A stretch of 32,483 bases of DNA, taken from NCBI GenBank assembly GCA_031430375.1, contig JANPBJ010000179.1, positions 1 to 32,483 on the forward strand, written 5' to 3'. A program made the translations under genes and the position numbers. Source of the DNA: JAENVU01 sp031430375 (lineage in GTDB: Bacteria > Actinomycetota > Acidimicrobiia > IMCC26256 > JAENVU01). The notes under the pieces are model-generated. The model saw only the letters and a list, made by a program, of their open reading frames with translations. It did not search any database and had not been told where the DNA came from. Position 1 is the stretch's first letter. Each line of letters starts with the position of its first letter. This document shows positions 18,601 through 26,080 of this stretch, piece by piece.

Positions 18601-20801
18601 CTCGCCGAGCCGGAACCGCCACTCTCGATCACCGTGGCGCTCGAGGACGTGGCGTCGCCCCAAGTGACGGTCGCGGCGTGGGTGTCGTTCGATCCTGGGT
18701 CCGCGAACGTGAGCGAGACGGAAGCCGAGGTCCCGATCGGGACCGGACCGCCCGGGGGAACCAGCGCCGAGATCGTGGGCGCGACATTGCCGACCTCGAG
18801 TATCGCGGTCCTCACGACCGCCGGGTTGATGCCATCGTTCACCGTGAGGGTTGCCGTGACGAGCGCGTCGTCATTGCACAGCAGCGTGGGGGTCAACGTG
18901 GATGCGCCCGTCGCCGTGCACACCGTTCCCGCATCGCCTGTCCACGTGAAGGTCCAGGCAGTGGCAATCGAGTCGCCGTCGAGGTCGGTTGCGTCCCCGG
19001 AGAGGAAGAGCACCGCACCCTCTTCGCCCACGTAGGGGCCGTTCGCGGCCGCGATCGGAGCACTGTTGACGATCAGTGACGCCGTCCCGGTGTCGATCCC
19101 GAGGTCGTCGTCAGTGAGCGTGACCGTGATCGTGTAGGCGCCGGGGGTGGCGTACGCGTGGCTCGCGTTGAGAATGCCGGACCCGCCGGACTCAGTCACC
19201 GTCGCGATCGAGGACGTGAGATCGCCCCACGTCACCGTGGCAGTGTGGGTGTCGTTCGTTCCGCCGTCGGTGAACGGCGCGCCTACCGAAACAACCTGTC
19301 CGGTGGCGATCGGTCCCGCGGTGACGGACACGCTCCCGAGGACCGGCGCCTCGTTGTCAACGGTGACGGTGGTGGACGAGGAGACCCCCGGGTTGATGCC
19401 ATCGCTCGCGGTCAGATCCGCCGCGACGACCGCATCGTCGGTGCAAGTAATGCTCGGGATGAGCGACGTCTCGCCAACCGGGGCACAGGTACCGCCGGCA
19501 TCCAATCCGGACGGGGTGAAGTTCCAAACCGTGCTCAGGGTGTCGTTCTCCGGATCGACCGCCGTACCGACGAGATCGACCGGCAACCCTTCGGAACCGT
19601 TGTACGGTCCACCGGCATCGGCCGTCGGCGGTCCATTCACCGCCACCTGCGTGGACGCGGACACCGTACCGAGGTCGTCGTCCTTCACGGTCACGGTGAC
19701 GGTGTACACGCCGGGCGCCGCATACACATGCGAGCCCGATGCCGTGCCGTTACCGCCTGACTCCGTGACGGCTCCCGGTGACGATGTGGTGTCACCCCAA
19801 AGGATCGTGCTGGTGTGGCTGTCGTTCGAACCAGGGTCGGTAAAGGGCGCGCTGACGCCGGCCGACGCACCGAGCGGGACCGCCCCAACCGGAGCCACCA
19901 GGGTCCCGAGCGTCGGGGCGACGTTGCCGACCGTGACGTTCGCAACAGAGGTCACGGCGGCGTTCACGCCGTCATTGACCGACAGGGTTGCGGTGACGAG
20001 CGCGTCGTCGTTGCACGTCAGTGCCGGCGTGAGCGTTGCCGTTCCGGTGGCTGAACACGACGTTCCCGGTGAACCAATCGACGTGAAGCTCCACGACTTC
20101 GCGAGTGCATCGCCGTCGACATCCGACGCGGTAGCACCAAGCGTGACCGGAGTGCCTTCGGCCCCGGCATACGGACCGCCGGCGTTCGCGATGGGCGGGT
20201 GGTTGTGGCGCGTCAGAATTCGCACCTGGTCGATGCCGTTCCCGGTGTTGATGTTGACCTGCACGGTGCGAAGGTTCGGCAAGATGATGATGTCGGGAAG
20301 GGGCGCCTGTCCGATCTCGAGATTGCGGTTGGGGTTGCCGGTTGGGTACACCGTGCCTGGCGCACCAAGAATGTCGCTCCCGTTCAACTTGTTGACGGTG
20401 ACCATCACCCCGATGATGTCCGTCGGGAACGTGACCGATCCGCTGCGAAACACGGTACCGGTGGTTGTGTTGTCGCTGTGAAGGAAATGGCTGTCGACCA
20501 CGGTCCCGGCAGCGAGGGTGGACGGTTGAAGGTCGCTGCCTTGGTCGTAGACCCCGGCCGCAGTTATGTCGACCGCGAGGCTCGATGCCAACGTGAGCCC
20601 TTGTCGCTCATTGAACGCGAAGACTGACGTCGGAGACTGGAACGCTCCCGGTGTCACCGACGGTGGTGCCGCGACGAAGACCACGGCTCCCGATGTGGGA
20701 CCGACCAAGGCTCCCGTGGTTACGGTCCCTGCCACCACCGTCCCTGATGCCAACGTGGCCGCAAGCAATGCAGCCCGAATACGCCTTGGTCCCGTGCCCA
20801 T
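15678..20801 (-). CDS. Large secreted PKD-repeat protein with post-COAP-1-like C-terminal domain
   Basis: The start is the ATG at 20801, because GGAGG (20810-20814) lies 8 nt before it and a signal peptide follows (R-R-I-R-A-A-L-L-A-A-T-L-A-S-G). The protein is 1707 residues. After an N-terminal beta domain (~40-195) come seven pairs of PKD-like Ig-fold domains (~200-1529, about 190 residues per pair). The first domain of each pair opens with G-P-Y-x-G-x-E-G and has a conserved C-x13-C pair ahead of D-D; the second has T-W/N-W-G-D, S-H-x-Y and Y-x-V-T-V-T-x-x-D. Residues ~1530-1707 begin V-T-G-G-G-W-I and include N-F-G-F-V, L-N-L-H-S-T-G-Y, F-R-I-K-V-W and V-L-Y-D-N-Q, as in post-COAP-1 domains of secreted proteins. 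An Asp-rich insertion (H-D-D-D-D-D-E-R-K-R) splits it. A role in cell-surface structure or adhesion is inferred. No sortase signal or C-terminal membrane anchor is seen. Confidence 0.85.
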   Translation of the reverse strand: MGTGPRRIRAALLAATLASGTVVAGTVTTGALVGPTSGAVVFVAAPPSVTPGAFQSPTSVFAFNERQGLTLASSLAVDITAAGVYDQGSDLQPSTLAAGTVVDSHFLHSDNTTTGTVFRSGSVTFPTDIIGVMVTVNKLNGSDILGAPGTVYPTGNPNRNLEIGQAPLPDIIILPNLRTVQVNINTGNGIDQVRILTRHNHPPIANAGGPYAGAEGTPVTLGATASDVDGDALAKSWSFTSIGSPGTSCSATGTATLTPALTCNDDALVTATLSVNDGVNAAVTSVANVTVGNVAPTLGTLVAPVGAVPLGASAGVSAPFTDPGSNDSHTSTILWGDTTSSPGAVTESGGNGTASGSHVYAAPGVYTVTVTVKDDDLGTVSASTQVAVNGPPTADAGGPYNGSEGLPVDLVGTAVDPENDTLSTVWNFTPSGLDAGGTCAPVGETSLIPSITCTDDAVVAADLTASDGINPGVSSSTTVTVDNEAPVLGSVSVTAGPIATGQVVSVGAPFTDGGTNDTHTATVTWGDLTSSIATVTESGGSGILNASHAYATPGAYTITVTLTDDDLGIDTGTASLIVNSAPIAAANGPYVGEEGAVLFLSGDATDLDGDSIATAWTFTWTGDAGTVCTATGASTLTPTLLCNDDALVTATLTVNDGINPAVVRTAILEVGNVAPTISALVPPGGPVPIGTSASVSLTFADPGSNDTHAATVTWGDATSSSATVIESGGSGSASASHVFGTYGVFPVTMTVTDDNGGTTSTTTDVVVNGTPIVNVGGPYSGIEGHGVLLDASATDPDDGTLDVGWSFNSIGDAGLSCAATGTDTLTPLVTCTDDAAVTATLTVTDHINPPIVRTTAFNVANVAPTVSPVVPSASPVPTGTTVSVGLTLADVGTNDTHTATVAWGDASTSAGTVTESAGSGTASAAHVYATHGTYHVVVTVTDDDGASVSTSTDVVVNGVASVGAGGPYEGVEGAGVALNGTAVDPDADALTIAWTTTVSGADVGTVCSITGDTTLTPIVTCTDDATVHATLTATDGVNPPVVDTAIVDILNAPPAVSAPIVLPNPVAVGGTVAVSAVFADQGVNDDHTATITWGDASSSTGTVVETLGAGGTASGSHSYGAPGTYIVKVTVNDKDGGKGSATTTVVVSAPPVVDAGGPYAGLEGAPTTLSASINDSDGDPLDVAWTFASTGSPGTVCTATGVATATPSVTCNDDSTVTATLTVSDGLNSAVVDTAVLGVSNANPTIGLVTVPAGAVGVGSTVNISAPFADPGTNDTHTVTVNWGDTTSSSGSVTEVLGSGSTTGSHNYGTAGSYTVTVTVNDDDGGTATSSAAVVVNGAPVVNAGGPYAGLEGAPTALAATASDPNGDPLAIAWTFAWTGGLGTSCSATGVTTLTPGVTCNDDAVVTASLNVSDSVNPAVVRTATINVANVAPTVGALTVPVSPVPLGGAANVLTTFADVGSNDTHTATVNWGDTTTSSAAVSEFSGNGSVTAGHVYASTGTYSVSVTITDDNGGVVVATATTSIVVYNRSQSFVTGGGWINSPSGAYTPNNATDPDVVGRGNFGFVARYPSPTATIPTGNTEFQLRVRNPRGHDDDDDERKRCGDRWDDARTTSVSLNLHSTGYLSLVVEGTKTKAYYRGTGTVNGVSGYEFLVSVIDGRNTSAPDRFRIKVWKTSTGDVLYDNQSGAVDAASATQAIAGGSIVIH
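16215..20205 (-). repeat. Seven tandem pairs of PKD-like domains
   Basis: The G-P-Y-x-G-x-E-G motif recurs seven times, about 570 nt apart, each time followed by a second, distinct PKD-like domain. The coding DNA has diverged between copies but keeps long similar stretches, notably around the W-G-D codons. This makes the plus strand look coding as well. Confidence 0.8.
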
Positions 20802-20858
20802 GGTTTCAACCTCCGCTATTGGGTCGCCCTGCCGGCCCACGCCACCTACTCGCGCCTG

Positions 20859-20887
20859 ACCCTACGACCCAGACCTCCGACGCGCAA
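20859..20887 (-). promoter_or_regulatory. Candidate promoter of the PKD-repeat gene
   Basis: On the minus strand TTGCGC (plus 20882-20887) is followed after 17 nt by TAGGGT (plus 20859-20864). The spacing is ideal, but both boxes are only partial matches. It lies about 60 bp before the ATG at 20801, in the 136-bp divergent gap shared with the CHAD gene. Confidence 0.3.
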
Positions 20888-20937
20888 GCATCGGGCGGGC
20901 CGGTCCCCGCTGGAGGCCATCGCTCGACCGTGCCACG

Positions 20938-21828
20938 ATGACCCTCGTGGCTACTTCCGCAAAGCCAAGGACCGGGGCAAGCAACCCTCACCCGAAGGAG
21001 CGAACGACACGGGCCGTGGTCCGTGGCGTGCTCCGCCAGAGTTCGGCCGACTTCGATTCTGCACTGGAAGCCCTGCGATCCGATATTTCGTCCGACGCGG
21101 TTCACCAAACTCGAGTCACAATCCGACGCGCCGAGAGCGCCTTGGGCCTCGGCCACAAGGTATTCGCCGTTGGATCAACCGACACGCTGCACCACGAGTT
21201 GAAGTGGATGATGACCGCAATCGGCGACCTGCGCGATCTCGACGTCTTGGTCGCCCGACTCGAGGAACTGGGAGCCAATGATGAGCTCATCGCGGAGTTC
21301 CAGCGGGAACGATCCGAATCGGCGGCTCGGCTCCTGGTTCTGCTCGTGTCGGATCGTTGCCAAAGGGTGGCCGAGAGGCTCCGTTCGGCGGCACGACGTC
21401 CGTCGACCGTGCCGCAAGCCGATGACGACGCTCGGCGGCGGCTGCGACCGATCGTGCGCCAACGATGGCGGAAGCTCGAGCGAGCTGTCGACCGGCTCGA
21501 CCAAACCCCCACACCTCAGCAACTCCACCACGTCCGCATCCTCGCGAAACGGTGCCGCTACACGTGCGAGATCTGTGAGATCCCCTTCGGGGCACCGGCG
21601 CGCACCATGGCTCGCCGGCTGCGAAAGGTTCAAGACGAGCTCGGCGCGCTCCACGACACCGACGTGCTGATCGGCCGGCTTCGCGACATCGGCAAACGCG
21701 AGCCCTCCCTCGCCTTCAGCGCGGGTGAGGCCGCGGGCATCGCCCGGGCCGCGGATGAGTCCGACGCGCGCCGCTGGCGCCAAGCCTGGCGCCAGCTCGA
21801 TCGTCGAGAGGTGCTCGCGTGGCTCTGA
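20938..21828 (+). CDS. CHAD-domain protein
   Basis: A 296-residue protein that is almost entirely a CHAD domain. The two internal helical repeats are marked by A-V-H-Q-T-R-V-T-I-R-R (His56) and L-H-H-V-R-I-L-A-K-R-C-R-Y (His197/198), the conserved basic faces that bind polyphosphate in characterised CHAD proteins; D-L-R-D-L-D-V-L and L-H-D-T-D-V-L are the paired acidic motifs. CHAD proteins can localise to polyphosphate granules. There is no ribosome binding site at the ATG; a GTG three codons in is an alternative start. The last 10 nt overlap the ParA-like gene, so the two are translationally coupled. Confidence 0.85.
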   Translation: MTLVATSAKPRTGASNPHPKERTTRAVVRGVLRQSSADFDSALEALRSDISSDAVHQTRVTIRRAESALGLGHKVFAVGSTDTLHHELKWMMTAIGDLRDLDVLVARLEELGANDELIAEFQRERSESAARLLVLLVSDRCQRVAERLRSAARRPSTVPQADDDARRRLRPIVRQRWRKLERAVDRLDQTPTPQQLHHVRILAKRCRYTCEICEIPFGAPARTMARRLRKVQDELGALHDTDVLIGRLRDIGKREPSLAFSAGEAAGIARAADESDARRWRQAWRQLDRREVLAWL

Positions 21829-22583
21829 TCATCTCGTTGCTCAGCATCAAGGGCGGCGTTGGCAAGACATCGGCCACCGTAAACCTCGCGGCGCAGGCCG
21901 CGATCGGAGGTCTGCGAACGTTGGTGGTGGACCTCGATCCGCAAGGAGGGGCGACCTACACGCTCGGAGTGGACGAGCAGCTGCCCGGAGGCGCACGCAC
22001 CATCGGGACGAAGGGGTTCGCACTCAAGCAGGCGATCGTCCCGACTCCGTGGCTCGAGATCGACCTCGTGCCCGCCGACTTCTCCCTGCGCCATCTCGAT
22101 CTCGATCTCTCGGCCCGCGGCAAACCCAAACGCCGCCTCGCCGAGATCGTGCGCCCGGTCCGCAACCGCTACGACGTCATCTTCATCGATTGTGCGCCAG
22201 GCATCACCCTGGCGAATGAGAGCGCGGTCCGAGCCTCGAACCTCGCGCTCGTACCTATCGTGCCTTCGACATTGCCGATGCGCGCCTTCGAGCAGCTCCG
22301 CGCTTATGTGCATGCCAACCGTCGGCTGCATGCACTCCAGGCGCTGGGTTTCCTCTCCATGGTAGATCGACGCAAGCGCATCCACCGTGAACTCATCGCC
22401 AGTACCCCGACCTTCGACGCCGCGATCTTGCACACCGTCATTCCCTCCGCGGTCGCGATTGAGACGATGGCGTTGCGCCGCGCTCCGCTCCTGCCGACGT
22501 CGCGCGCGAGTGCGCCAGCGATCGCGTATCGCGATCTTTGGCACGAAGTCCAGCGACGCATGCTCAACCGGGGTACGAGCTAA
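21819..22583 (+). CDS. Orphan ParA/MinD-family ATPase
   Basis: The 254-residue product carries the deviant Walker A motif S-I-K-G-G-V-G-K-T (signature Lys11, catalytic Lys16), the ParA switch V-D-L-D-P-Q-G-G-A, and Walker B V-I-F-I-D-C-A-P-G. Dimeric ParA-type ATPases bind the nucleoid and move DNA or protein cargo. No parB, parS-like repeats or replication genes are visible, so chromosome partition is unlikely to be its job. The GTG start lies inside the end of the CHAD gene, with GAGAGG (21806-21811) 7 nt upstream. This fusion of reading frames ties it to CHAD, suggesting the CHAD protein or its polyphosphate granule is the cargo. Confidence 0.85.
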   Translation: MALIISLLSIKGGVGKTSATVNLAAQAAIGGLRTLVVDLDPQGGATYTLGVDEQLPGGARTIGTKGFALKQAIVPTPWLEIDLVPADFSLRHLDLDLSARGKPKRRLAEIVRPVRNRYDVIFIDCAPGITLANESAVRASNLALVPIVPSTLPMRAFEQLRAYVHANRRLHALQALGFLSMVDRRKRIHRELIASTPTFDAAILHTVIPSAVAIETMALRRAPLLPTSRASAPAIAYRDLWHEVQRRMLNRGTS

Positions 22584-23413
22584 AGGATGAACTCCTCGCC
22601 GGAGGCTCGCACCGTGATGTCGCTGATCGACACACCCCAGGGCTGGTCGATCACGTAGACGACCTGTTCGGCCAGCTGCTCAGGTGAGATCGTCCAGTAC
22701 GTCACCCGATCGACGTCGGCCAACGCATCGGGGAGCGTGCCACTCATGTGGGCAACGATCGAGTCCATGTAGCTCGCCGTATTCGCACCGAGGATGCCCA
22801 CCAACGCGTCGAGGTTCAACACGCCCGCACCCAAACCCGTGCCGGGAACGCCCGTGGGCCGCACCGTCGTCACCTTGATCTTTCCCTGCGATTCCATCCG
22901 CAAGGCGTCGGACAACACGTTTACCGCGGCCTTCGTCGCGCCGTAGACCGCGGCGCCGGCGTTCGGGAAGTTGCCGTAGATCGAAGAGATGTTCACGATC
23001 TGGCCGCGGCCCTGGGTGATCATCTGGTCGTACACCGCAGTGATTCCGTTGAGGACGCCCCGGAAGTTGATGTCGATGCAGCGGTCCCACGCGTCGGCCG
23101 CGAGCGCATGATCCGAGAAGAACGCGAGCGGCATTACCCCGGCGTTGTTCACCATCACATCCAGTGCACCGAACGTGTCGACCGCGAACGCGGCGAGTTC
23201 GTTGATCTCCGACCGCAGGGTGACGTCGGCCCGCCGATGCGTCGCCGCGCCACCCGTTGCAACAATGCCCTCGACCACGTCGCGCACCGCGACTTCGTCG
23301 ATGTCTGCGGCCACCACCCTCGCGCCGCGGGCCGCGGTCATCTCCGCGACCAACCGGCCGAAGCCGCTGCCCGCGCCAGTGATCACGATCACCTTGCCGT
23401 CCAAGTAGTTCAC
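22580..23413 (-). CDS. Short-chain dehydrogenase/reductase
   Basis: A 277-residue classical SDR. The nucleotide-binding motif is T-G-A-G-S-G-F-G at residues 12-19, followed by A-A-D-I-D (the Asp at the end of beta 2 favours NAD over NADP), N-N-A-G-V, then catalytic Ser144, Tyr157 and Lys161 (Y-G-A-T-K). The GTG start at 23413 has GGAGG about 9 nt upstream. It lies 54 nt downstream of the carotenoid oxygenase gene on the same strand, so it likely acts on the aldehyde, alcohol or ketone made by that enzyme; the substrate is unknown. Its 3' end overlaps the convergent ParA-like gene by 4 bp. Confidence 0.85.
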   Translation of the reverse strand: MNYLDGKVIVITGAGSGFGRLVAEMTAARGARVVAADIDEVAVRDVVEGIVATGGAATHRRADVTLRSEINELAAFAVDTFGALDVMVNNAGVMPLAFFSDHALAADAWDRCIDINFRGVLNGITAVYDQMITQGRGQIVNISSIYGNFPNAGAAVYGATKAAVNVLSDALRMESQGKIKVTTVRPTGVPGTGLGAGVLNLDALVGILGANTASYMDSIVAHMSGTLPDALADVDRVTYWTISPEQLAEQVVYVIDQPWGVSISDITVRASGEEFIL

Positions 23414-23467
23414 GCTCCAGCACCTCCGTATTTCAGGGACTGAAATCGTACGAGTTCGCTCACGGAA

Positions 23468-24787
23468 CTACCCCGCGGTGGGCATCCAGTTGCCGTGCGC
23501 TCCGAACGGCACACGCTGCGGCAACGCAACCCGGGCCACGGGCGGCGCGGTGAAGTCCTGGACATCGAGCACGTTGAACGTGGTGACGTCGGTGGTGTCG
23601 TCGTGGCTGAGCACCATGACCCAACCTTCGTCCTCGGCCGCGTCCGGTCCGGCCGGAGCGAAGACCGGCTCGAAGACGTGCGTGCCGGCTCCACCAAACG
23701 AATGGACTTGGGAGGTACCGGCCTCAAGGTCGTATCGGAAGATCTCGGATGTGAACGTGGGCGACACTCCCGGCATCAGTCCGGCCACGTAACCGTAGCG
23801 AGCGGGGATTCCCACCCGACGGTCGTCGACGCGAGGGAAATCGCCGGTGCGGTCGTCGAGCTGAACTTCGGTCACCGTGCCCGAAGCGGTATCGATCGTC
23901 CACTGCCACAGAGTGGAGGCATCACCGAGGTCGTCCATTCCCCCGGCCATGATCGAACCCGCCCGGCACACTTGAATCACAATCTCGTTGCCGCGCTCGT
24001 ACGAGTTGAGCGCGTGGAACACGGTGCACGGCTCGACCTCGTACCAGGTGACGTCGGCATTCGTTCCCGTGCGCGGCATCACACCGATGCGGCCACCGGC
24101 CTCCCGATCGAACGCGAAGCCACGGTCGGGTGAGAACACGATGGGAAGGTCAAAGAAGATCGCGTAGTGCTCGGTGATGGTGAAGTCGTGCATCATCACC
24201 GGGCGCGGAATATCGATCACTTCGGATTGCACGAGCTGACCTTGCGCGCTCACCCGGTGATAGGTGAGATACGGCTCCTTCATGAACTGGTATCCGAAGA
24301 ACAACATTTCGCCGGTGATCGGACAGATCTTCGGATGCGCGGTCATCGGAGTGGTGAGGCGGCCGTCGAAGTCGACGCTGCCAATGGTCGAGAGGTCCGT
24401 ACCGATCTCCCACGGAAGGTGCGCTTCCTCCACGGCGAGCAGTCGACCGGCGTGACGGACGATGTTGGTATTCGCGGGCGACGCGCGCAGGTCACCCACC
24501 GCCGTCATCAGGTCCATGTCTTGCTCGAGATACGGCGTGCGGACGTACCGATTGCGATACGACACCTGCCCGTCGGCCAGCTCGAAGCCGTGCACCATGC
24601 CGGCACCGAAGAACCAGTGGAACGGCACCGCGCCCGGCGGGTTGAAACCGTTCCGCAGGTAGCTCCCGTTGAGCTCGGCGGGGATGCGACCCTCCACCGG
24701 GAGATGCTCCACCGTCAGCTCGTCGGTGATCGGGGCGTAGTTCCCGGTCATCCACCACACGGTTTCGGTTGCTTGATCGAGCGTCAC
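23468..24787 (-). CDS. Carotenoid oxygenase family protein (carotenoid/stilbene cleavage)
   Basis: The start is the GTG at 24787, preceded by AGAGGGG with 5-nt spacing, giving 439 residues; a longer reading frame upstream has no family similarity. The four iron-binding His residues of the seven-bladed propeller are present: His151 (T-A-H-P-K), His200 (M-M-H-D-F), His258 (V-F-H-A-L-N) and His431 (G-A-H-G-N-W) near the C-terminus. The opening G-x-Y-L-R-N-G-F-N-P and F-H-W-F-x-G-x-G-M-V-H are typical. The family cleaves C=C bonds of carotenoids, apocarotenoids or lignostilbenes with O2 in the cytoplasm. It heads an operon with the SDR. A palindrome at its promoter suggests TetR-type control. Confidence 0.9.
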   Translation of the reverse strand: MTLDQATETVWWMTGNYAPITDELTVEHLPVEGRIPAELNGSYLRNGFNPPGAVPFHWFFGAGMVHGFELADGQVSYRNRYVRTPYLEQDMDLMTAVGDLRASPANTNIVRHAGRLLAVEEAHLPWEIGTDLSTIGSVDFDGRLTTPMTAHPKICPITGEMLFFGYQFMKEPYLTYHRVSAQGQLVQSEVIDIPRPVMMHDFTITEHYAIFFDLPIVFSPDRGFAFDREAGGRIGVMPRTGTNADVTWYEVEPCTVFHALNSYERGNEIVIQVCRAGSIMAGGMDDLGDASTLWQWTIDTASGTVTEVQLDDRTGDFPRVDDRRVGIPARYGYVAGLMPGVSPTFTSEIFRYDLEAGTSQVHSFGGAGTHVFEPVFAPAGPDAAEDEGWVMVLSHDDTTDVTTFNVLDVQDFTAPPVARVALPQRVPFGAHGNWMPTAG

Positions 24788-24818
24788 AGTTACCCCTCTG
24801 ATGATCCGACCGGTCCAG

Positions 24819-24835
24819 AACTTAACACCGTTTAG
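24819..24835 (-). promoter_or_regulatory. Operator-like palindrome overlapping a -10 box, carotenoid oxygenase promoter
   Basis: CTTAACACCGTTTAG (24821-24835) is an imperfect inverted repeat with 6-nt arms (one mismatch) and a 3-nt centre. On the minus strand TAAGTT (plus 24819-24824), a TANNNT -10 box, overlaps it and lies 31 nt before the GTG. A repressor bound here would block transcription. No regulator gene is in the window beside it. Confidence 0.45.
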
Positions 24836-24854
24836 TGGATCGGGAAGACTGGCC

Positions 24855-25928
24855 TCACCAGAGGGCAGTGGCAAAGTCGAAGGCCGGCTTCGGCGTGAAG
24901 TCGGACCGCAACAGCCCGAAGTTTGCGTCCGGATCGGCCGACCCGGTGGAATCGTCACGCCCGGAGTGCCACAACAATGGGCCGACAAACGGCCATGAGC
25001 GCCAACGCAAGTACTCCTCGGCCAACCACTGACGTTGCGTCGCCTCGGAAACGCAGCCCGCGCACGACCCAGTGGGCGGCCCCGTCTCGGTACCCCAGAT
25101 CTGCTTGAACCCATCTCCGTGAGCCGTCATCACTTCGTGCAATGTCTGGGTGTACGCGAACGAGTTCCAACCAATGGTGCCCGGGCCATCGGTGAGGGGC
25201 GAATACGGGACCGGCGCATAGGGATGGTGCCCGAACGCATCGAAGTACCCGGCGGCACCGGCGGAATACATGGCCTTGAGATAGTTGACCGGGTGTTGGC
25301 CGTTCCCCGGGTCTTGGTTCAGGTCGCCGTTCGGAGCGAGGCCACCGCTCACCACAATGCCGTTCGGATCCGAAACCTTGACCCCGAGATACGCGGCGCG
25401 CAGCAACCTCACATAGGCACCTGCGTCCGGTGCACCCAACCAGAACGGCGGGTTGTTCGGCTCGTTCCAGATCTCCCACGCGCGGACGCGCGTACCGAGG
25501 GCTCCTCCCAACCGGTAACGGCCGGCCGCGGCTGCGAGGAATCGCGCGAACATCGAAGCGTCGTCGGGCGGTGCAGTTCGCACGCGGCCGCCGTTGGCCC
25601 ATCCCGGCGTCCAAAGCGCCACGGCGAGGACTTCGAGGCCCTGCGCTTCCGCGAGTTGTACCTGGGTATCGAACGACTGCCAGTTCCATCCGTTCGGACC
25701 GTCGGCCTGCACCACATCCCACTCAAGATCGAGGCGAACCCAGTGCGCACCTGTTTGCGCGAGCCGCGCGAGTTCGAGCGTCTGGTCGCCCGGTGATCGT
25801 CCCGCGAAATATGCGCTCGTGGAGATCCCCGCGGTGGCCGCGACCCGGTACTTACAACCGGTGCCCCCAAGCACAACCACGACGAGCAAGAGCGCGAGAG
25901 TTCGGGGGTGCAAGAGCTGGCGACGCAT
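24855..25928 (-). CDS. GH39-like (clan GH-A) glycosidase, probable lipoprotein
   Basis: A 357-residue protein. The first 24 residues form a signal peptide (R-R, then L-A-L-L-L-V-V-V-V-L) ending G-G-T-G-Cys25. This is a likely lipidation site, although Gly at -3 is atypical for a lipobox. The rest is a TIM barrel with the clan GH-A signature: W-E-I-W-N-E-P-N gives acid/base Glu156, and W-G-T-E-T-G gives the likely nucleophile Glu281; H-H-P-Y lies between them. It resembles GH39 beta-xylosidases/L-iduronidases and related endoglycosidases; the sugar is unknown. It would sit outside the membrane and trim glycans. It is downstream of a GT-C-like membrane protein gene (145-bp gap). Confidence 0.75.
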   Translation of the reverse strand: MRRQLLHPRTLALLLVVVVLGGTGCKYRVAATAGISTSAYFAGRSPGDQTLELARLAQTGAHWVRLDLEWDVVQADGPNGWNWQSFDTQVQLAEAQGLEVLAVALWTPGWANGGRVRTAPPDDASMFARFLAAAAGRYRLGGALGTRVRAWEIWNEPNNPPFWLGAPDAGAYVRLLRAAYLGVKVSDPNGIVVSGGLAPNGDLNQDPGNGQHPVNYLKAMYSAGAAGYFDAFGHHPYAPVPYSPLTDGPGTIGWNSFAYTQTLHEVMTAHGDGFKQIWGTETGPPTGSCAGCVSEATQRQWLAEEYLRWRSWPFVGPLLWHSGRDDSTGSADPDANFGLLRSDFTPKPAFDFATALW

Positions 25929-25956
25929 GGTTCCCGTTCGGTTGAGTGCGGGAACC
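25929..25956 (-). repeat. 8-bp inverted repeat abutting the start codon of the GH39-like gene
   Basis: GGTTCCCG (25929-25936) and CGGGAACC (25949-25956) pair perfectly across 12 nt. In the mRNA this hairpin would sit directly before the ATG, where a ribosome binding site should be; none is visible otherwise. It may modulate translation or be an operator. Confidence 0.5.
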
Positions 25957-26052
25957 TCAGCACCACCGCCGCGCCGGCGTCAACCGCCAGACCATCGCCG
26001 ACGTCCTCTCACGACGGTTTCGACCGCATTCCGTCCCAAATTTCGGCCTTGG

Positions 26053-26080
26053 CCGACTCCTACCGGCCGACTCCTACCGG
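26053..26080 (-). repeat. Exact 14-bp tandem duplication over the stop codon of the membrane-protein gene
   Basis: CCGACTCCTACCGG occurs at 26053-26066 and again at 26067-26080. The minus-strand stop TAG (26074-26076) lies in the second copy, so the first copy is a duplicated tail after the stop. Perfect identity indicates a recent slip or duplication. Confidence 0.75.

Noticed and set aside
19147..20481. 444-codon plus-strand frame opposite the PKD gene
   Set aside because: It is the antisense of the PKD repeats, rich in Ser/Pro/Thr/Val by complement. The minus strand has the signal peptide, ribosome binding site and domain motifs.
20938..22583. CHAD-ParA pair considered as a chromosome or plasmid partition locus
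   Set aside because: There is no ParB gene, no parS-like repeats, and no replication initiator or origin-like sequence nearby.
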